64,000 nucleotides of DNA from an uncultured Clostridia bacterium (GTDB lineage: Bacteria; Bacillota; Clostridia; Christensenellales; CALVMC01): NCBI GenBank assembly GCA_944342015.1, contig CALVMC010000001.1:62001-126000 (forward strand). Reading direction: 5' to 3'. Below, in pieces: positions 52,188 through 60,455 of the stretch. Each line of letters opens with the position of its first letter. Position 1 is the stretch's first letter. A program made the translations under genes and the position numbers. Below the pieces are notes generated by a model that had not been told where the DNA came from, did not search any database, and saw only the letters and a list, made by a program, of their open reading frames with translations.

Positions 52188-52965
52188 ATATCAGCTGTTC
52201 GGAGATTACCATACTCATACAACTTACAGCCACGGAAAGGGTTCTGTAAGGGATAACGTTGTAAGAGCGAAAGAACTGGGACTTAAACAAATTGCAATTT
52301 CCGACCATAGTTTAAAACATATTGTATTCGGACTTACCGAAAAAAAAATAATTAATCAGTTAAACGATATAGAAAATTGCCGAAAGGAATTTCCCGATAT
52401 CGATATCCTTTTCGGCGTTGAATCGAATCTTATCGGTTCGGAAGGGGTTATAGACATTCCGAAAGACAGACAAAAAGAATTTAACATAATTTTATGCGGC
52501 TTTCATAAACCGGTAAGACCGGACAAGCTTTCCGATTTAAAAAAAATATATATGAATTCTTATTTTTGCGGAATTTTTCCGCCTACAAAAAGCGTACTGA
52601 AAAGACATACTCATGCTCTTATAGAAGCCGTAAAAAACAATACAATAGATGTACTTGCTCACATAAATTATTCCCTTAAAGTTAATTGCGGGGAAGTCGC
52701 AAAAGCCTGCGCCGATTACGGTACATTTATAGAGCTATCTTCGAGACATCTTGTAACTACCGATAAAGATATAGAAGATATGTTGAAAACCGATGTTAAA
52801 TTTATACTGAATTCAGATGCTCATAAAGTTTCGAATATCGGAAATTGCAGTATGGCGTGGGAGATTATAAAAAAATTCAATATTAGTCACGACAGAATAG
52901 TTAATTTAAACGGTAATATTCCGAAGTTCAGATCAGGGTATAACGATAAATATTTTAAAAATTAA
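52180..52965 (+). CDS. PHP-family phosphoesterase (YcdX-like)
   Basis: 261 residues. PHP metal motifs: DYHTHTTYS (HxH) at the N-terminus, AISDHS, FGVESN, LAHINYS and LNSDAH near the C-terminus. Start at TTG/ATG region: the frame begins TTGAGTGAATATCAG inside murB. murB with a PHP gene is a recurring clostridial pair. Function unproven; a histidinol-phosphatase role is possible, since none is in the his operon, but sequence alone does not separate HisK from YcdX types. Its stop overlaps the stop of the convergent gene by 4 bases. Confidence 0.82.
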   Translation: MSEYQLFGDYHTHTTYSHGKGSVRDNVVRAKELGLKQIAISDHSLKHIVFGLTEKKIINQLNDIENCRKEFPDIDILFGVESNLIGSEGVIDIPKDRQKEFNIILCGFHKPVRPDKLSDLKKIYMNSYFCGIFPPTKSVLKRHTHALIEAVKNNTIDVLAHINYSLKVNCGEVAKACADYGTFIELSSRHLVTTDKDIEDMLKTDVKFILNSDAHKVSNIGNCSMAWEIIKKFNISHDRIVNLNGNIPKFRSGYNDKYFKN

Positions 52966-53603
52966 TTTTCCGATGTAATATCTCCGTATTCTGTTTTTTC
53001 CTTTTCTTCTGCTAAGTTTTCGGTATTTTTTAAATCGAAAGGTTCATTTATTATATTACATTTGATTTGATTTTCCGATAATTCTTTTTCGTAACTGTCA
53101 GCCATTTCACAGAATTTACATTTTTTATATCCGTATTTTATAGCCGACTCTGTTTTTATACAGTTCCACATAAGTAGACTTTTTCTGTATTCCGGCTTCC
53201 AGTTGACATAGCAATCTGCATGAGTATGATATGTCTTGCTGTCGTCGGAATAAAAACAGTATCCTTGCGGGGCTTTGGTTTTTGCGGCTACTTCGTGGCG
53301 GACTTTACCGTCGGGGTAGCGAATGGCTATTTTTTCAAATCTGTTGGATAACTTTTCGTTTTTATATTCCGTTTCATCGGATTTAATTTTTTTTATTTTT
53401 ATTTCCGGATTGTTTTTTAATTTCTTTTTTGCTTCTTCTTTTAACTGTACGATATATTTGTAAGCAAAATAAATCGAACCGAAAACAAAAGCGACTCCTA
53501 TGTATATATAAACTAATTCGTCTTCTTTATAATAAACGAAAAAAGTTACAACAGCAAGAATCGCCGAGATTATTGTTATTAAAATATTTTTATGTTTTTT
53601 CAT
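52962..53603 (-). CDS. Membrane protein with an HxxxC/CxxC zinc-like motif, last gene of the lysine-riboswitch operon
   Basis: 213 residues. Two N-terminal transmembrane helices (about 6-24 and 29-50), a charged linker (KKKLKNNPEIKIKKIK), then a small domain in which YHTHADC and GYKKCKFC stand about 40 residues apart, the pattern of Ada-type or nuclease-associated zinc modules (YH..C ... GY.PC..C). The C-terminal 40 residues are polar. Start ATG has only a weak ribosome site 18 bases after dapB. I cannot name a function; its position suggests co-expression with lysine synthesis, or simple read-through. Confidence 0.65.
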   Translation of the reverse strand: MKKHKNILITIISAILAVVTFFVYYKEDELVYIYIGVAFVFGSIYFAYKYIVQLKEEAKKKLKNNPEIKIKKIKSDETEYKNEKLSNRFEKIAIRYPDGKVRHEVAAKTKAPQGYCFYSDDSKTYHTHADCYVNWKPEYRKSLLMWNCIKTESAIKYGYKKCKFCEMADSYEKELSENQIKCNIINEPFDLKNTENLAEEKEKTEYGDITSEN

Positions 53604-53621
53604 TTATCTTTTGTAAAAGAG

Positions 53622-54821
53622 TTAAATATTAAATGCTTCTTTTAATGATTTTAATATTTTTTCTTCATATTTTCCGTCAGAAAGGCAGGTTATTTTATTT
53701 TTTGATGTTGTTATAGCATAAATTTCTATATTCAAATTTTTGAATATATTTAAAACTTTTTTTGCTATACCCGAAGAGTGTTCCATACCAAGCCCTTCAA
53801 CCGTGATTTTAGAAAGACCTTTTTTTGCGGAAAAGTCGAAGCCTTTATTTTTCAACATTTTACAAGATGATTCAAAGTCTTTTTCGGGCAGGGTGAATGT
53901 TATATCGCTGTTATTGTTTTCATTTAAAGTTTTGGCTATCATATCGATATTGACATTTCCTTTATCCAGTTCGTCTAAAACCTCGGAAATTACTTTTGAA
54001 CTTGCGTTTTTTAACGATATAAAGGCGGTTGATGGTTCTGCAAAAACCGTCGTTACCGAATATTCTTTTCCTATAATATCTTTCATTCCGTAATATCCGG
54101 GCGCTTTATCGCAAATGAATCGGGCTGCCTTCAAAGCGCCGTATGCAAAGACTTGTCGGCTTTGTGCTTCGTGCGAAATATCGATTATTTCATCGTTCCC
54201 GATAAACATTACACTGTGTTTTCCGACAATATTGCCGCCTCTTATTGCATGTATTCCTATTTCGTCGGGTTTTCTTTTTTCGTTTTTATTTTCTCTTCCG
54301 TTTTTAAAGAATTTTTTACCCGCATAAACTTCATCATTGATTGCGTTTGCTATACTAAGGGCAGTGCCGCTTGGAGCATCTACCTTTTGATTATGATGCT
54401 GTTCTATTATTTCTATATCATAGCTTGTACCTAAAAATCTGCCTGCATTTTTCGATAATTCGATTAAAAGATTAATTCCGAGCGACATATTGCTTGCTTG
54501 AAAAATCGGAATCTCTTTTGAAGCAAGAAGAATTGCCGATTGCTGATCGGGACTTTGACCTGTTGTGGCGATTACAAGAGGTATTTTTCTTTCAAGAGCA
54601 AAATTCAAAAGCTCTCCCGTAGCGTCAGGCCTTGAAAAATCCACTATTACATCGGCTTTTTCCTTGCAGTCATTAAGAGATTTATATTGAGTTACATTTA
54701 AATCCTTTGCTATAAATTTATCGATTCCCGCCGCAACGGTAATATCGTCGCATTTTTCAATTATAGAATAAAGAACTCTTCCTATTTTTCCGTTGATTCC
54801 GTTTATTATAATTTTTAACAT
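53622..54821 (-). CDS. dapB: 4-hydroxy-tetrahydrodipicolinate reductase DapB fused to two ACT domains
   Basis: 399 residues against about 250-270 for DapB. Residues 1-250 are a complete DapB: IIINGINGKIGRVL (NAD(P) loop), VDFSRPDAT, ATTGQ, EQHHNQKVDAPSGTA (catalytic His pair and Lys) and GGNIVGKHSVMF. Residues about 257-330 and 336-399 are two ACT domains of aspartokinase type: NVNIDMIAKTLN, SDITFTLPEKDF, KITVEGLGM, SGIAKKVLNIFKNLNIEIYA. The fusion is continuous, with no stop or frameshift. ATG 54821 has AAGG 5 bases upstream; the GTG two codons earlier has no site. Likely allosterically controlled by lysine or another end product. Confidence 0.92.
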   Translation of the reverse strand: MLKIIINGINGKIGRVLYSIIEKCDDITVAAGIDKFIAKDLNVTQYKSLNDCKEKADVIVDFSRPDATGELLNFALERKIPLVIATTGQSPDQQSAILLASKEIPIFQASNMSLGINLLIELSKNAGRFLGTSYDIEIIEQHHNQKVDAPSGTALSIANAINDEVYAGKKFFKNGRENKNEKRKPDEIGIHAIRGGNIVGKHSVMFIGNDEIIDISHEAQSRQVFAYGALKAARFICDKAPGYYGMKDIIGKEYSVTTVFAEPSTAFISLKNASSKVISEVLDELDKGNVNIDMIAKTLNENNNSDITFTLPEKDFESSCKMLKNKGFDFSAKKGLSKITVEGLGMEHSSGIAKKVLNIFKNLNIEIYAITTSKNKITCLSDGKYEEKILKSLKEAFNI

Positions 54822-54833
54822 ATGCACCTTAAA

Positions 54834-55718
54834 TTATTGTATAAATTCTTTTATAAAGCCGTCTAAGAGACTTTCGTTTGTTTTTTCCAAAGTTGTCAGA
54901 GGTTCTCTTAATATATTTTTACAAAGCCCCATTTTCGATAAAACATATTTAGCGGGAATAGGATTGACTTCAACAAAAAGTGCCTTAATAAAAGGATAAA
55001 GTTCAAGCTGCATATCTTTGGCTTTTTCGTAGTTGTTTTGCAAAGCAAAATGCGTAAGCCGATTCATTTTTTCAGGGATTACATTTGCCGCAACGCTTAT
55101 AACTCCTTTTCCGCCAAGAGCCATAATCGGAAGAACTACGGCGTCGTCTCCCGAGTAAAGATAGCATTTATCTTTTATACGGTTTGCAGTATCCGTTATC
55201 TGGTCGATATTTGCAGAAGCTTCCTTTATTCCGTTTATATTGCGATGCTCGGATATTTTTTCCATAGTTTTAGGCAGTATATTAACACCCGTTCTTCCGG
55301 GAACATTATATGCGATAACGGGTATATTAACGCTTTCTGCAATGGAAAGATAATATTCTTCGAGTCCTTTCTGAGTACATTTATTATAGTAGGGAGTGAC
55401 GGCAAGGAGTCCGTCGGCACCTGCTTGTTCCGCAAAAACAGAGTTTTCTATCGCCGTTTTCGTGTTGTTTGTTCCCGTTCCTACAATTACGGTTACACGC
55501 TTATTTATTTTTTCTATGCAGAATTTAATAACCTCTTTTTTCTCTTCCGCCGTCATTGTCGCAGGTTCGCCTGTCGTTCCGCAAATTACGATAGCGTCGG
55601 TTTTATTTTTTATTTGAAATTCCAATAAATTTTCAAGCGCTTTGAAATCAACACCCGTTTCCGTAAACGGGGTGACTAATGCTACTGCGCTACCTTGAAA
55701 TAAAGGTTTTTTATTCAT
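54834..55718 (-). CDS. dapA: 4-hydroxy-tetrahydrodipicolinate synthase DapA
   Basis: Condenses pyruvate with aspartate semialdehyde. 294-residue TIM barrel: ALVTPFTETGVDF, ICGTTGEPATMT (pyruvate-binding Thr pair), VIVGTGTNNT, AVTPYYNKCTQ (Tyr), YNVPGRTGVNI (Arg region), the Schiff-base lysine in INGIKEAS, and YSGDDAV. Middle gene of asd-dapA-dapB; 5-base gap to asd and 12 bases to the dapB ATG. Confidence 0.97.
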   Translation of the reverse strand: MNKKPLFQGSAVALVTPFTETGVDFKALENLLEFQIKNKTDAIVICGTTGEPATMTAEEKKEVIKFCIEKINKRVTVIVGTGTNNTKTAIENSVFAEQAGADGLLAVTPYYNKCTQKGLEEYYLSIAESVNIPVIAYNVPGRTGVNILPKTMEKISEHRNINGIKEASANIDQITDTANRIKDKCYLYSGDDAVVLPIMALGGKGVISVAANVIPEKMNRLTHFALQNNYEKAKDMQLELYPFIKALFVEVNPIPAKYVLSKMGLCKNILREPLTTLEKTNESLLDGFIKEFIQ

Positions 55719-55723
55719 ATTTC

Positions 55724-56722
55724 TTACTCCTTATTTTTAATGAGTTCCTCTACAATCTGTACTGCGTTTGTTGCGGCTCCTTTTCTTATATTGTCGGCAA
55801 CTACCCACAGATTGCAACCCGATTTAACGCTTTTATCGAGTCTGATTCTTCCGACGAACACTTCGTCTCTGTTCTTACAGTTCACCGGCATAGGGTATTT
55901 ATTCTGTCCCGGTTCGTCTACGATAATAAGATTTTTCATCTTTGACAGAGCCTCTTTGATTCCTTCCAAAGTGCAGTCCTTTTCAAATTCAAGATTTATC
56001 GATTCGCTGTGACAATCGAATACGGGAACTCTGACAGTCGTCGCCGTAATCTTTAAATTGTCATTGTGCAATATCTTTCTTGTTTCGTTTATCATTTTTT
56101 CTTCTTCTTTCGTGTACCCGTTGTCAAGAAACACATCGATATGAGGAAGTATGTTATTAAATATAGGATAGGGGAATTTTTGAGGAGGAATATTTTCTAT
56201 TCCGTTTTTAAGATCGTTATATCCTGCAACGCCCGCTCCCGATACAGCCTGATAGGTGCTGTATACAATTCTTTTGATTTTATATTTATCGTCAAGCGCT
56301 TTCAAGGGGAGCATTGCCTGTATTGTTGAACAGTTCGGATTTGCTATTATCCCTTTGTTTTTTTGAATATCTTCCGGATTAACTTCGGGAACCACTAACG
56401 GGACATCTTTATCCATTCTCCATTGACTTGAATTGTCTACGACAATGCAACCGTATTCGGCAAATATAGGTGCGAAATCTTTGGAAGTTCCGCCTCCTGC
56501 CGAAAATAATGCAAAATCTGCTTTATGACTTAATATGTTTTCTTTATTCAATTCGAGTACGGTATGGGGTTTGCCCATAAAATTTATTACTTTTCCCGCA
56601 CTCTTTTTAGATGCGAACAAATAGTAATTTTTTACGGGAAGTTTTCTTTCTTCCAAAACTTCCAAAAATTTGTTGCCAACCATTCCCGTTGCGCCTACTA
56701 CGGCGATGTCGTACTGCTTCAT
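55724..56722 (-). CDS. asd: Aspartate-semialdehyde dehydrogenase Asd
   Basis: Reduces aspartyl phosphate to the semialdehyde. 332 residues from ATG 56722 (GGAGG 7 bases upstream): DIAVVGATGMVGNKFLEVL, FSAGGGTSKDFAP, VVDNSSQWRMD, the nucleophile Cys in NPNCSTIQA, and VRVPVFDCHSE with active-site Arg and His region. First gene after the lysine riboswitch; in-frame codons upstream of 56722 lie in the terminator hairpin and are not coding. Confidence 0.96.
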   Translation of the reverse strand: MKQYDIAVVGATGMVGNKFLEVLEERKLPVKNYYLFASKKSAGKVINFMGKPHTVLELNKENILSHKADFALFSAGGGTSKDFAPIFAEYGCIVVDNSSQWRMDKDVPLVVPEVNPEDIQKNKGIIANPNCSTIQAMLPLKALDDKYKIKRIVYSTYQAVSGAGVAGYNDLKNGIENIPPQKFPYPIFNNILPHIDVFLDNGYTKEEEKMINETRKILHNDNLKITATTVRVPVFDCHSESINLEFEKDCTLEGIKEALSKMKNLIIVDEPGQNKYPMPVNCKNRDEVFVGRIRLDKSVKSGCNLWVVADNIRKGAATNAVQIVEELIKNKE

Positions 56723-56740
56723 TTTAATCCTCCAAATATA

Positions 56741-56772
56741 TAAAAAGTGCATTACCGATAAGGAAATGCACT
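56741..56772 (-). terminator. Riboswitch-controlled terminator before asd
   Basis: On the minus strand AGTGCATT/AATGCACT (8 bp) followed by five T, ending about 20 bases before the asd ribosome site. An alternative pairing CTAATTT/AAATTAG (56771-56795) overlaps its 5' side and could serve as the antiterminator. Confidence 0.8.
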
Positions 56773-56791
56773 AATTTCGATTACATCTAAA

Positions 56792-56968
56792 TTAGCTCAT
56801 AGTCCTCCATCTATAAAGATGACAGTTGAAAGGTATTAGCCGTTTCAACCAACAAAACGCCGTCAAGAAGCGTTTTATTTCGGCGGTATCGGCCCTTTTG
56901 CGTTATGCACCTTTCTTGCAAGGCTTTTACATAAGCTACTGATGCCTACCGCTCCTCTATCAGCATTT
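56792..56968 (-). promoter_or_regulatory. Lysine riboswitch (L box)
   Basis: Read on the minus strand, the conserved core is present: GATAGAGGAGCGG near the 5' end, AGTAG, GGGCCGA, CGCCGAAATAAAACGC with its partner GCGTTTTGTTGG, CTGTCAT, and the 3' GGAGGACTATG closing the basal helix with GATAG (GCT-ATAG with CTAT-AGC). Size, order of blocks and placement before asd-dapA-dapB match the lysine class. With the terminator downstream it should switch the operon off when lysine is abundant. Confidence 0.93.
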
Positions 56969-56970
56969 TC

Positions 56971-56999
56971 ATATTATCATAGTATGCAATACCTGTCAA
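56971..56999 (-). promoter_or_regulatory. Predicted promoter of the lysine-riboswitch operon
   Basis: TTGACA, 17-nt spacer, TAATAT on the minus strand; transcription would begin at about 56964, exactly at the first base pair of the aptamer. Confidence 0.75.
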
Positions 57000-57036
57000 T
57001 AAATTTAACAATATTTACCTTTGTATAAAATTATAA

Positions 57037-57065
57037 TTTACATTTTATTTAAAATTGTGTAAAAT
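57037..57065 (+). promoter_or_regulatory. Predicted promoter of the 57.1-kb lipoprotein cluster
   Basis: TTTACA, 17-nt spacer, TAAAAT, about 26 bases before the GTG start. Confidence 0.6.
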
Positions 57066-57091
57066 AAATCATAATCAATGAGGGGAAACAG

Positions 57092-58369
57092 GTGAGAAAT
57101 CATATGAAAAAAAGATATTTTGTTTTATTTACGGTTTTTGTTTTTTTATGTACTGCAATTTGTATTTCGCTTACGGCTTGCAATAATAAGGATTATCCTG
57201 TTTTTTCAAACGATCAGATAAACGGAAATCTTATTGCGGACAATTACAAAGATTATGCAAATGAAGTTTATTTGGATTATGAAAATAATCCCGAACTTGA
57301 AACACAAGGGCTTTTTTGGACCAAATGGGACGATGTTAACAAAAAAATAGTGTATGTGAAAGCAGACACGGCAGAAGGTGCAGCCTTGGTAGATCCTTCC
57401 AAACCTACCATTATTAACGCACACGGAATAAAAATAAGGGAAAGTTCGGCTCGTGATTCTTATGAAGTCAAACTCGATATTGCAAAAGGATCGGACTTCG
57501 GATATGATACGGAAAAAGTAAACACTTTAAGAATTTGGCTTGACCAAGGCTATAATGTCGCAGTTTTCAGTTGGGAAAAATTTGCCGATGACGGTATTAT
57601 GCAGATTGAAACCAAAGTTTGGGCAAAGGGAGGAACTTACAAGACTTCGTCGGGCGGTCAAAGCGAATATAAAATAGATTTTTCGATTTCGGAATTGTTT
57701 GTTGCCGAATATATTCGTGCGGTTAATCTTCTGCCTTCGGATTTCGGAAAAGAAGAAATAAGATTTGCAGGCCATTCTATGGGCGGAGTGCTGGTAACTT
57801 CCAGTATGTTTCTTCTTACAGAACTTGTATCGGAAAAACAAATAAAATACAGTCAGATACCTAAAAGACTTACCTATCTAGATTCTTATCTTGGAGGAAC
57901 TCCGGGACTTTCTCCGACAGATTTTGTAATTTCCTGGTCAGGTAAGAATTCAATAAACAGTAATTCGGCAGATACCTTTGTAGAATGTTTCAACGAATTG
58001 AAACGCCGTGGTATGGCAATGGAATTTTACCGTGCCGATAACAGTTTTGTAGACGGCTCTCTTATCGTTAACAGAGTTTTGACTTCATGCGTTGTTCAGA
58101 CAATACTTATTAATTATCCGGGGTACGGAAGCAATTCTATAAATGCCCATCCGGTTATAAGAGATTGGTATATGTGTTCGATACTTTTCGATCCGCCCGT
58201 TGACGCTTCTTCCACTTCTGTTGAAGGGGCGAAAGCAGCATCCGCTTCTTGCAGTATAGATGAAATCAATCAACTTGCAGGCGTGGCTTTTATGTATTCT
58301 AAGGGAACGGAAACGCTTAAATCATCAGATGATACCTATGTCAGAATTACTTCGGGCGGAGTTATTTAA
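57092..58369 (+). CDS. Lipoprotein alpha/beta-hydrolase (lipase/esterase-like)
   Basis: 425 residues from a GTG preceded by GAGGGG at 6 bases; ATG 57104 is an alternative with a poorer site. Signal peptide with lipobox LTAC (Cys30). The mature protein fits an alpha/beta hydrolase: KPTIINAHGIKI (oxyanion-loop strand with His-Gly), nucleophile elbow AGHSMGG with Ser229, YLDSYLGGTPG after it and a plausible acid/His pair further on (His in INAHPVIRDWY). A lipid-anchored extracellular esterase is likely; substrate unknown. First gene of a cluster of five on this strand. Confidence 0.78.
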   Translation: MRNHMKKRYFVLFTVFVFLCTAICISLTACNNKDYPVFSNDQINGNLIADNYKDYANEVYLDYENNPELETQGLFWTKWDDVNKKIVYVKADTAEGAALVDPSKPTIINAHGIKIRESSARDSYEVKLDIAKGSDFGYDTEKVNTLRIWLDQGYNVAVFSWEKFADDGIMQIETKVWAKGGTYKTSSGGQSEYKIDFSISELFVAEYIRAVNLLPSDFGKEEIRFAGHSMGGVLVTSSMFLLTELVSEKQIKYSQIPKRLTYLDSYLGGTPGLSPTDFVISWSGKNSINSNSADTFVECFNELKRRGMAMEFYRADNSFVDGSLIVNRVLTSCVVQTILINYPGYGSNSINAHPVIRDWYMCSILFDPPVDASSTSVEGAKAASASCSIDEINQLAGVAFMYSKGTETLKSSDDTYVRITSGGVI

Positions 58370-58380
58370 AGGAGTTTATT

Positions 58381-59592
58381 ATGTCGTTCAGGGAAATGCT
58401 ATACACTAAAATTACACCCGAAAAAGATTTAAGAGTAAACGCAGTCGAAAGAAAAGGCGGAATGATTTCTGAATATTTCCGGATATTCAAAACCCGCTTT
58501 ATCGATTTGGTATTGATTAATCTTATCTTTCTTGTTTTTTTAATTCCTTTTTTCGTTATATTTTTCTGGCTTGTCCCGGGCCTTGTAAATGCAATTAACG
58601 CAGACCTTAATCTTATGGGAAATATTGGCTTAGGCTATCCGGGACTTAATACCGATACGACGAATGCCGAATATATGATTTTGGAAGTTTTTGAATTTGC
58701 TTTTCTTCTTTCTATTCCTTGCTTTACTGTTGCGGGACTCGGTGCAAGCGGACTCTTTTTTTGCGCAAGAAATTTTATGTGGGAAGCAAATGTAAAAACT
58801 TTAAAGCATTTTTTCAGAGGAATTAAACTTCACTGGTGGAAATTTATACTTATATTCACTTTGCTTGGCGGATTTGTGGCTTTGTTTGCATATCTCATAA
58901 TTATGCAGCTCGAATTTATAGTATTAAAAACCGAAGCTTGGTGGAGTTATCTCGTAATAGTAATTTGCGCAGTTCTGGCGCTTGCCGTTTTCGTGTTTTT
59001 CGTAAATCTTTGTCCTCTTGTGGTTCACTATAAATTTTCTTTCAAAGATCTGATAAAAAACAGTTCAATACTTTCAATTATTACTCCTCTTGCAGATTTG
59101 ATTGTTATAATTGCAACAGCTCTTTTATTTTTATCCTTTATTTCTTTTATGAGTTTTATAATTATAATCTTTATGGGATTTGTCGGATTTTCGTTTTATG
59201 CGCTGATGTATACCGCTTTGGCTCAGGCAAAATATGACGGGATAATCACGCCGCTTTATGAACAGAAAATCAATCCTAATAAAAAAGTAGTTACCGTAAA
59301 AGAAGTAAAGAAAAATAAAAATAATTTCACGGGCAAATCTTATAATAATAAAACCAATACAAGCGTTACGGAAAATTCGGTTTCGGAAAAAAATATTCCT
59401 GCAAGCGAAGGGAGAAGAGAAAATAATTCTCAGACTAATAAAAACAATTCAAACAATAAAAATAAAAATCAGAATTACAGACCTCCTTATAAGAAAAAAA
59501 AGAAAACCGCTCAACAACCTTCAATCAATACGGTTGAAAACGATGGCGCAATGAAAATAGAAATAACAAATCAGAGTAACGATAACAAATGA
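58381..59592 (+). CDS. DUF624/YesL-like membrane protein with polar tail
   Basis: 403 residues. About six transmembrane helices (around 38-65, 105-130, 158-182, 193-220, 238-262, 265-290) with a YesL-like layout, including VNLCPLVVHYKFSFKDLIKNS and the N-terminal RIFKTRFIDLVLINLIFLVF. The last 105 residues are Asn/Lys/Ser-rich low complexity (NNSQTNKNNSNNKNKNQN). The DUF624 assignment is moderate. GGAG site 7 bases before the ATG; overlaps hslO by 4 bases (ATGA). Confidence 0.65.
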   Translation: MSFREMLYTKITPEKDLRVNAVERKGGMISEYFRIFKTRFIDLVLINLIFLVFLIPFFVIFFWLVPGLVNAINADLNLMGNIGLGYPGLNTDTTNAEYMILEVFEFAFLLSIPCFTVAGLGASGLFFCARNFMWEANVKTLKHFFRGIKLHWWKFILIFTLLGGFVALFAYLIIMQLEFIVLKTEAWWSYLVIVICAVLALAVFVFFVNLCPLVVHYKFSFKDLIKNSSILSIITPLADLIVIIATALLFLSFISFMSFIIIIFMGFVGFSFYALMYTALAQAKYDGIITPLYEQKINPNKKVVTVKEVKKNKNNFTGKSYNNKTNTSVTENSVSEKNIPASEGRRENNSQTNKNNSNNKNKNQNYRPPYKKKKKTAQQPSINTVENDGAMKIEITNQSNDNK

Positions 59593-60455
59593 ACAGTATA
59601 GAAAAATATTTGATTTTAAACGACAGCGTTTTAATTACCTTTGTAATTGCGGATACGCTTGCAGAAGATGTTATGAAAATACATAAGCTTTCGGAAATGT
59701 CGGCAGCGGAGTTAATAAGAACCTTAACTCTTACTGTATTTGCAGCGTCCGGTTTTAAAAATAAAAGTGATAAACTTTCCGTTATAATGACTTTCGACGA
59801 TTGCGGGCAGAAAATAGTAACGGCTTGTAACGGTTCTTTGAGAGCAAAAGGTTATCTTACTCAGACTTCTCATATTTCTTACTATAAAGGTAACGGATAT
59901 GATACGGGAATGGTTTTAGGCAAAAACGGCTTTTTGCAGATTATCAAAGATACGGGCGGGAAAATGCCTTATTCAAGCAAATGTAAAATTTTAACCGGAC
60001 AGATTTACAGCGACTTTGCATATTATTTTACCGCATCCGAAAACCGTCCTTGCGCAATTGTTAGCGGGGAAATTATACGAGAAGATAAAGTTAAAAGCAT
60101 GGCTATGATTGCCGAACCTTTGCCTGACTGTCCCGATGAAATAATAACGGTTATTGAAGATATCCTTACTAATTTTAAAGATTTTTCCGCAATGATTGAA
60201 GATTATTCTTATGAAGAAATTTTCGAGAAGCATTTCGGCCATTTCGATTATAAAAAATTGGAAAGCCGTGATTTTAAATACGAGTGCGATTGCAGCGATA
60301 AAAAAATCGATGAAGTTATTTTGAGTCTCGGAAAAGACGAGGCATTCGATATATTAGAAAAAGAAGGCAGAATCGAAGTAAAATGTGAATTCTGTGAAAA
60401 GAACTATATTTACGACAAAGAAAAATTAACGGGATTGTTTAAAAATGATAATTGA
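59589..60455 (+). CDS. hslO: Redox-regulated chaperone Hsp33
   Basis: Holdase activated by oxidation and unfolding. 288 residues: N-terminal Hsp33 fold (TLTLTVFAASGFKNKSDKLSV, a conserved lattice), middle linker and the C-terminal zinc redox switch with CDC near 235-237 and CEFC near 267-270 (CxC...CxxC, both pairs present). Sequence of the core is divergent from B. subtilis HslO. Its start overlaps the DUF624-like gene and its end overlaps the next gene by 11 bases. Confidence 0.9.
   Translation: MNSIEKYLILNDSVLITFVIADTLAEDVMKIHKLSEMSAAELIRTLTLTVFAASGFKNKSDKLSVIMTFDDCGQKIVTACNGSLRAKGYLTQTSHISYYKGNGYDTGMVLGKNGFLQIIKDTGGKMPYSSKCKILTGQIYSDFAYYFTASENRPCAIVSGEIIREDKVKSMAMIAEPLPDCPDEIITVIEDILTNFKDFSAMIEDYSYEEIFEKHFGHFDYKKLESRDFKYECDCSDKKIDEVILSLGKDEAFDILEKEGRIEVKCEFCEKNYIYDKEKLTGLFKNDN

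Noticed and set aside
55038..55628. 196-codon plus-strand frame opposite dapA
   Set aside because: Antisense to a complete dapA with all catalytic motifs.
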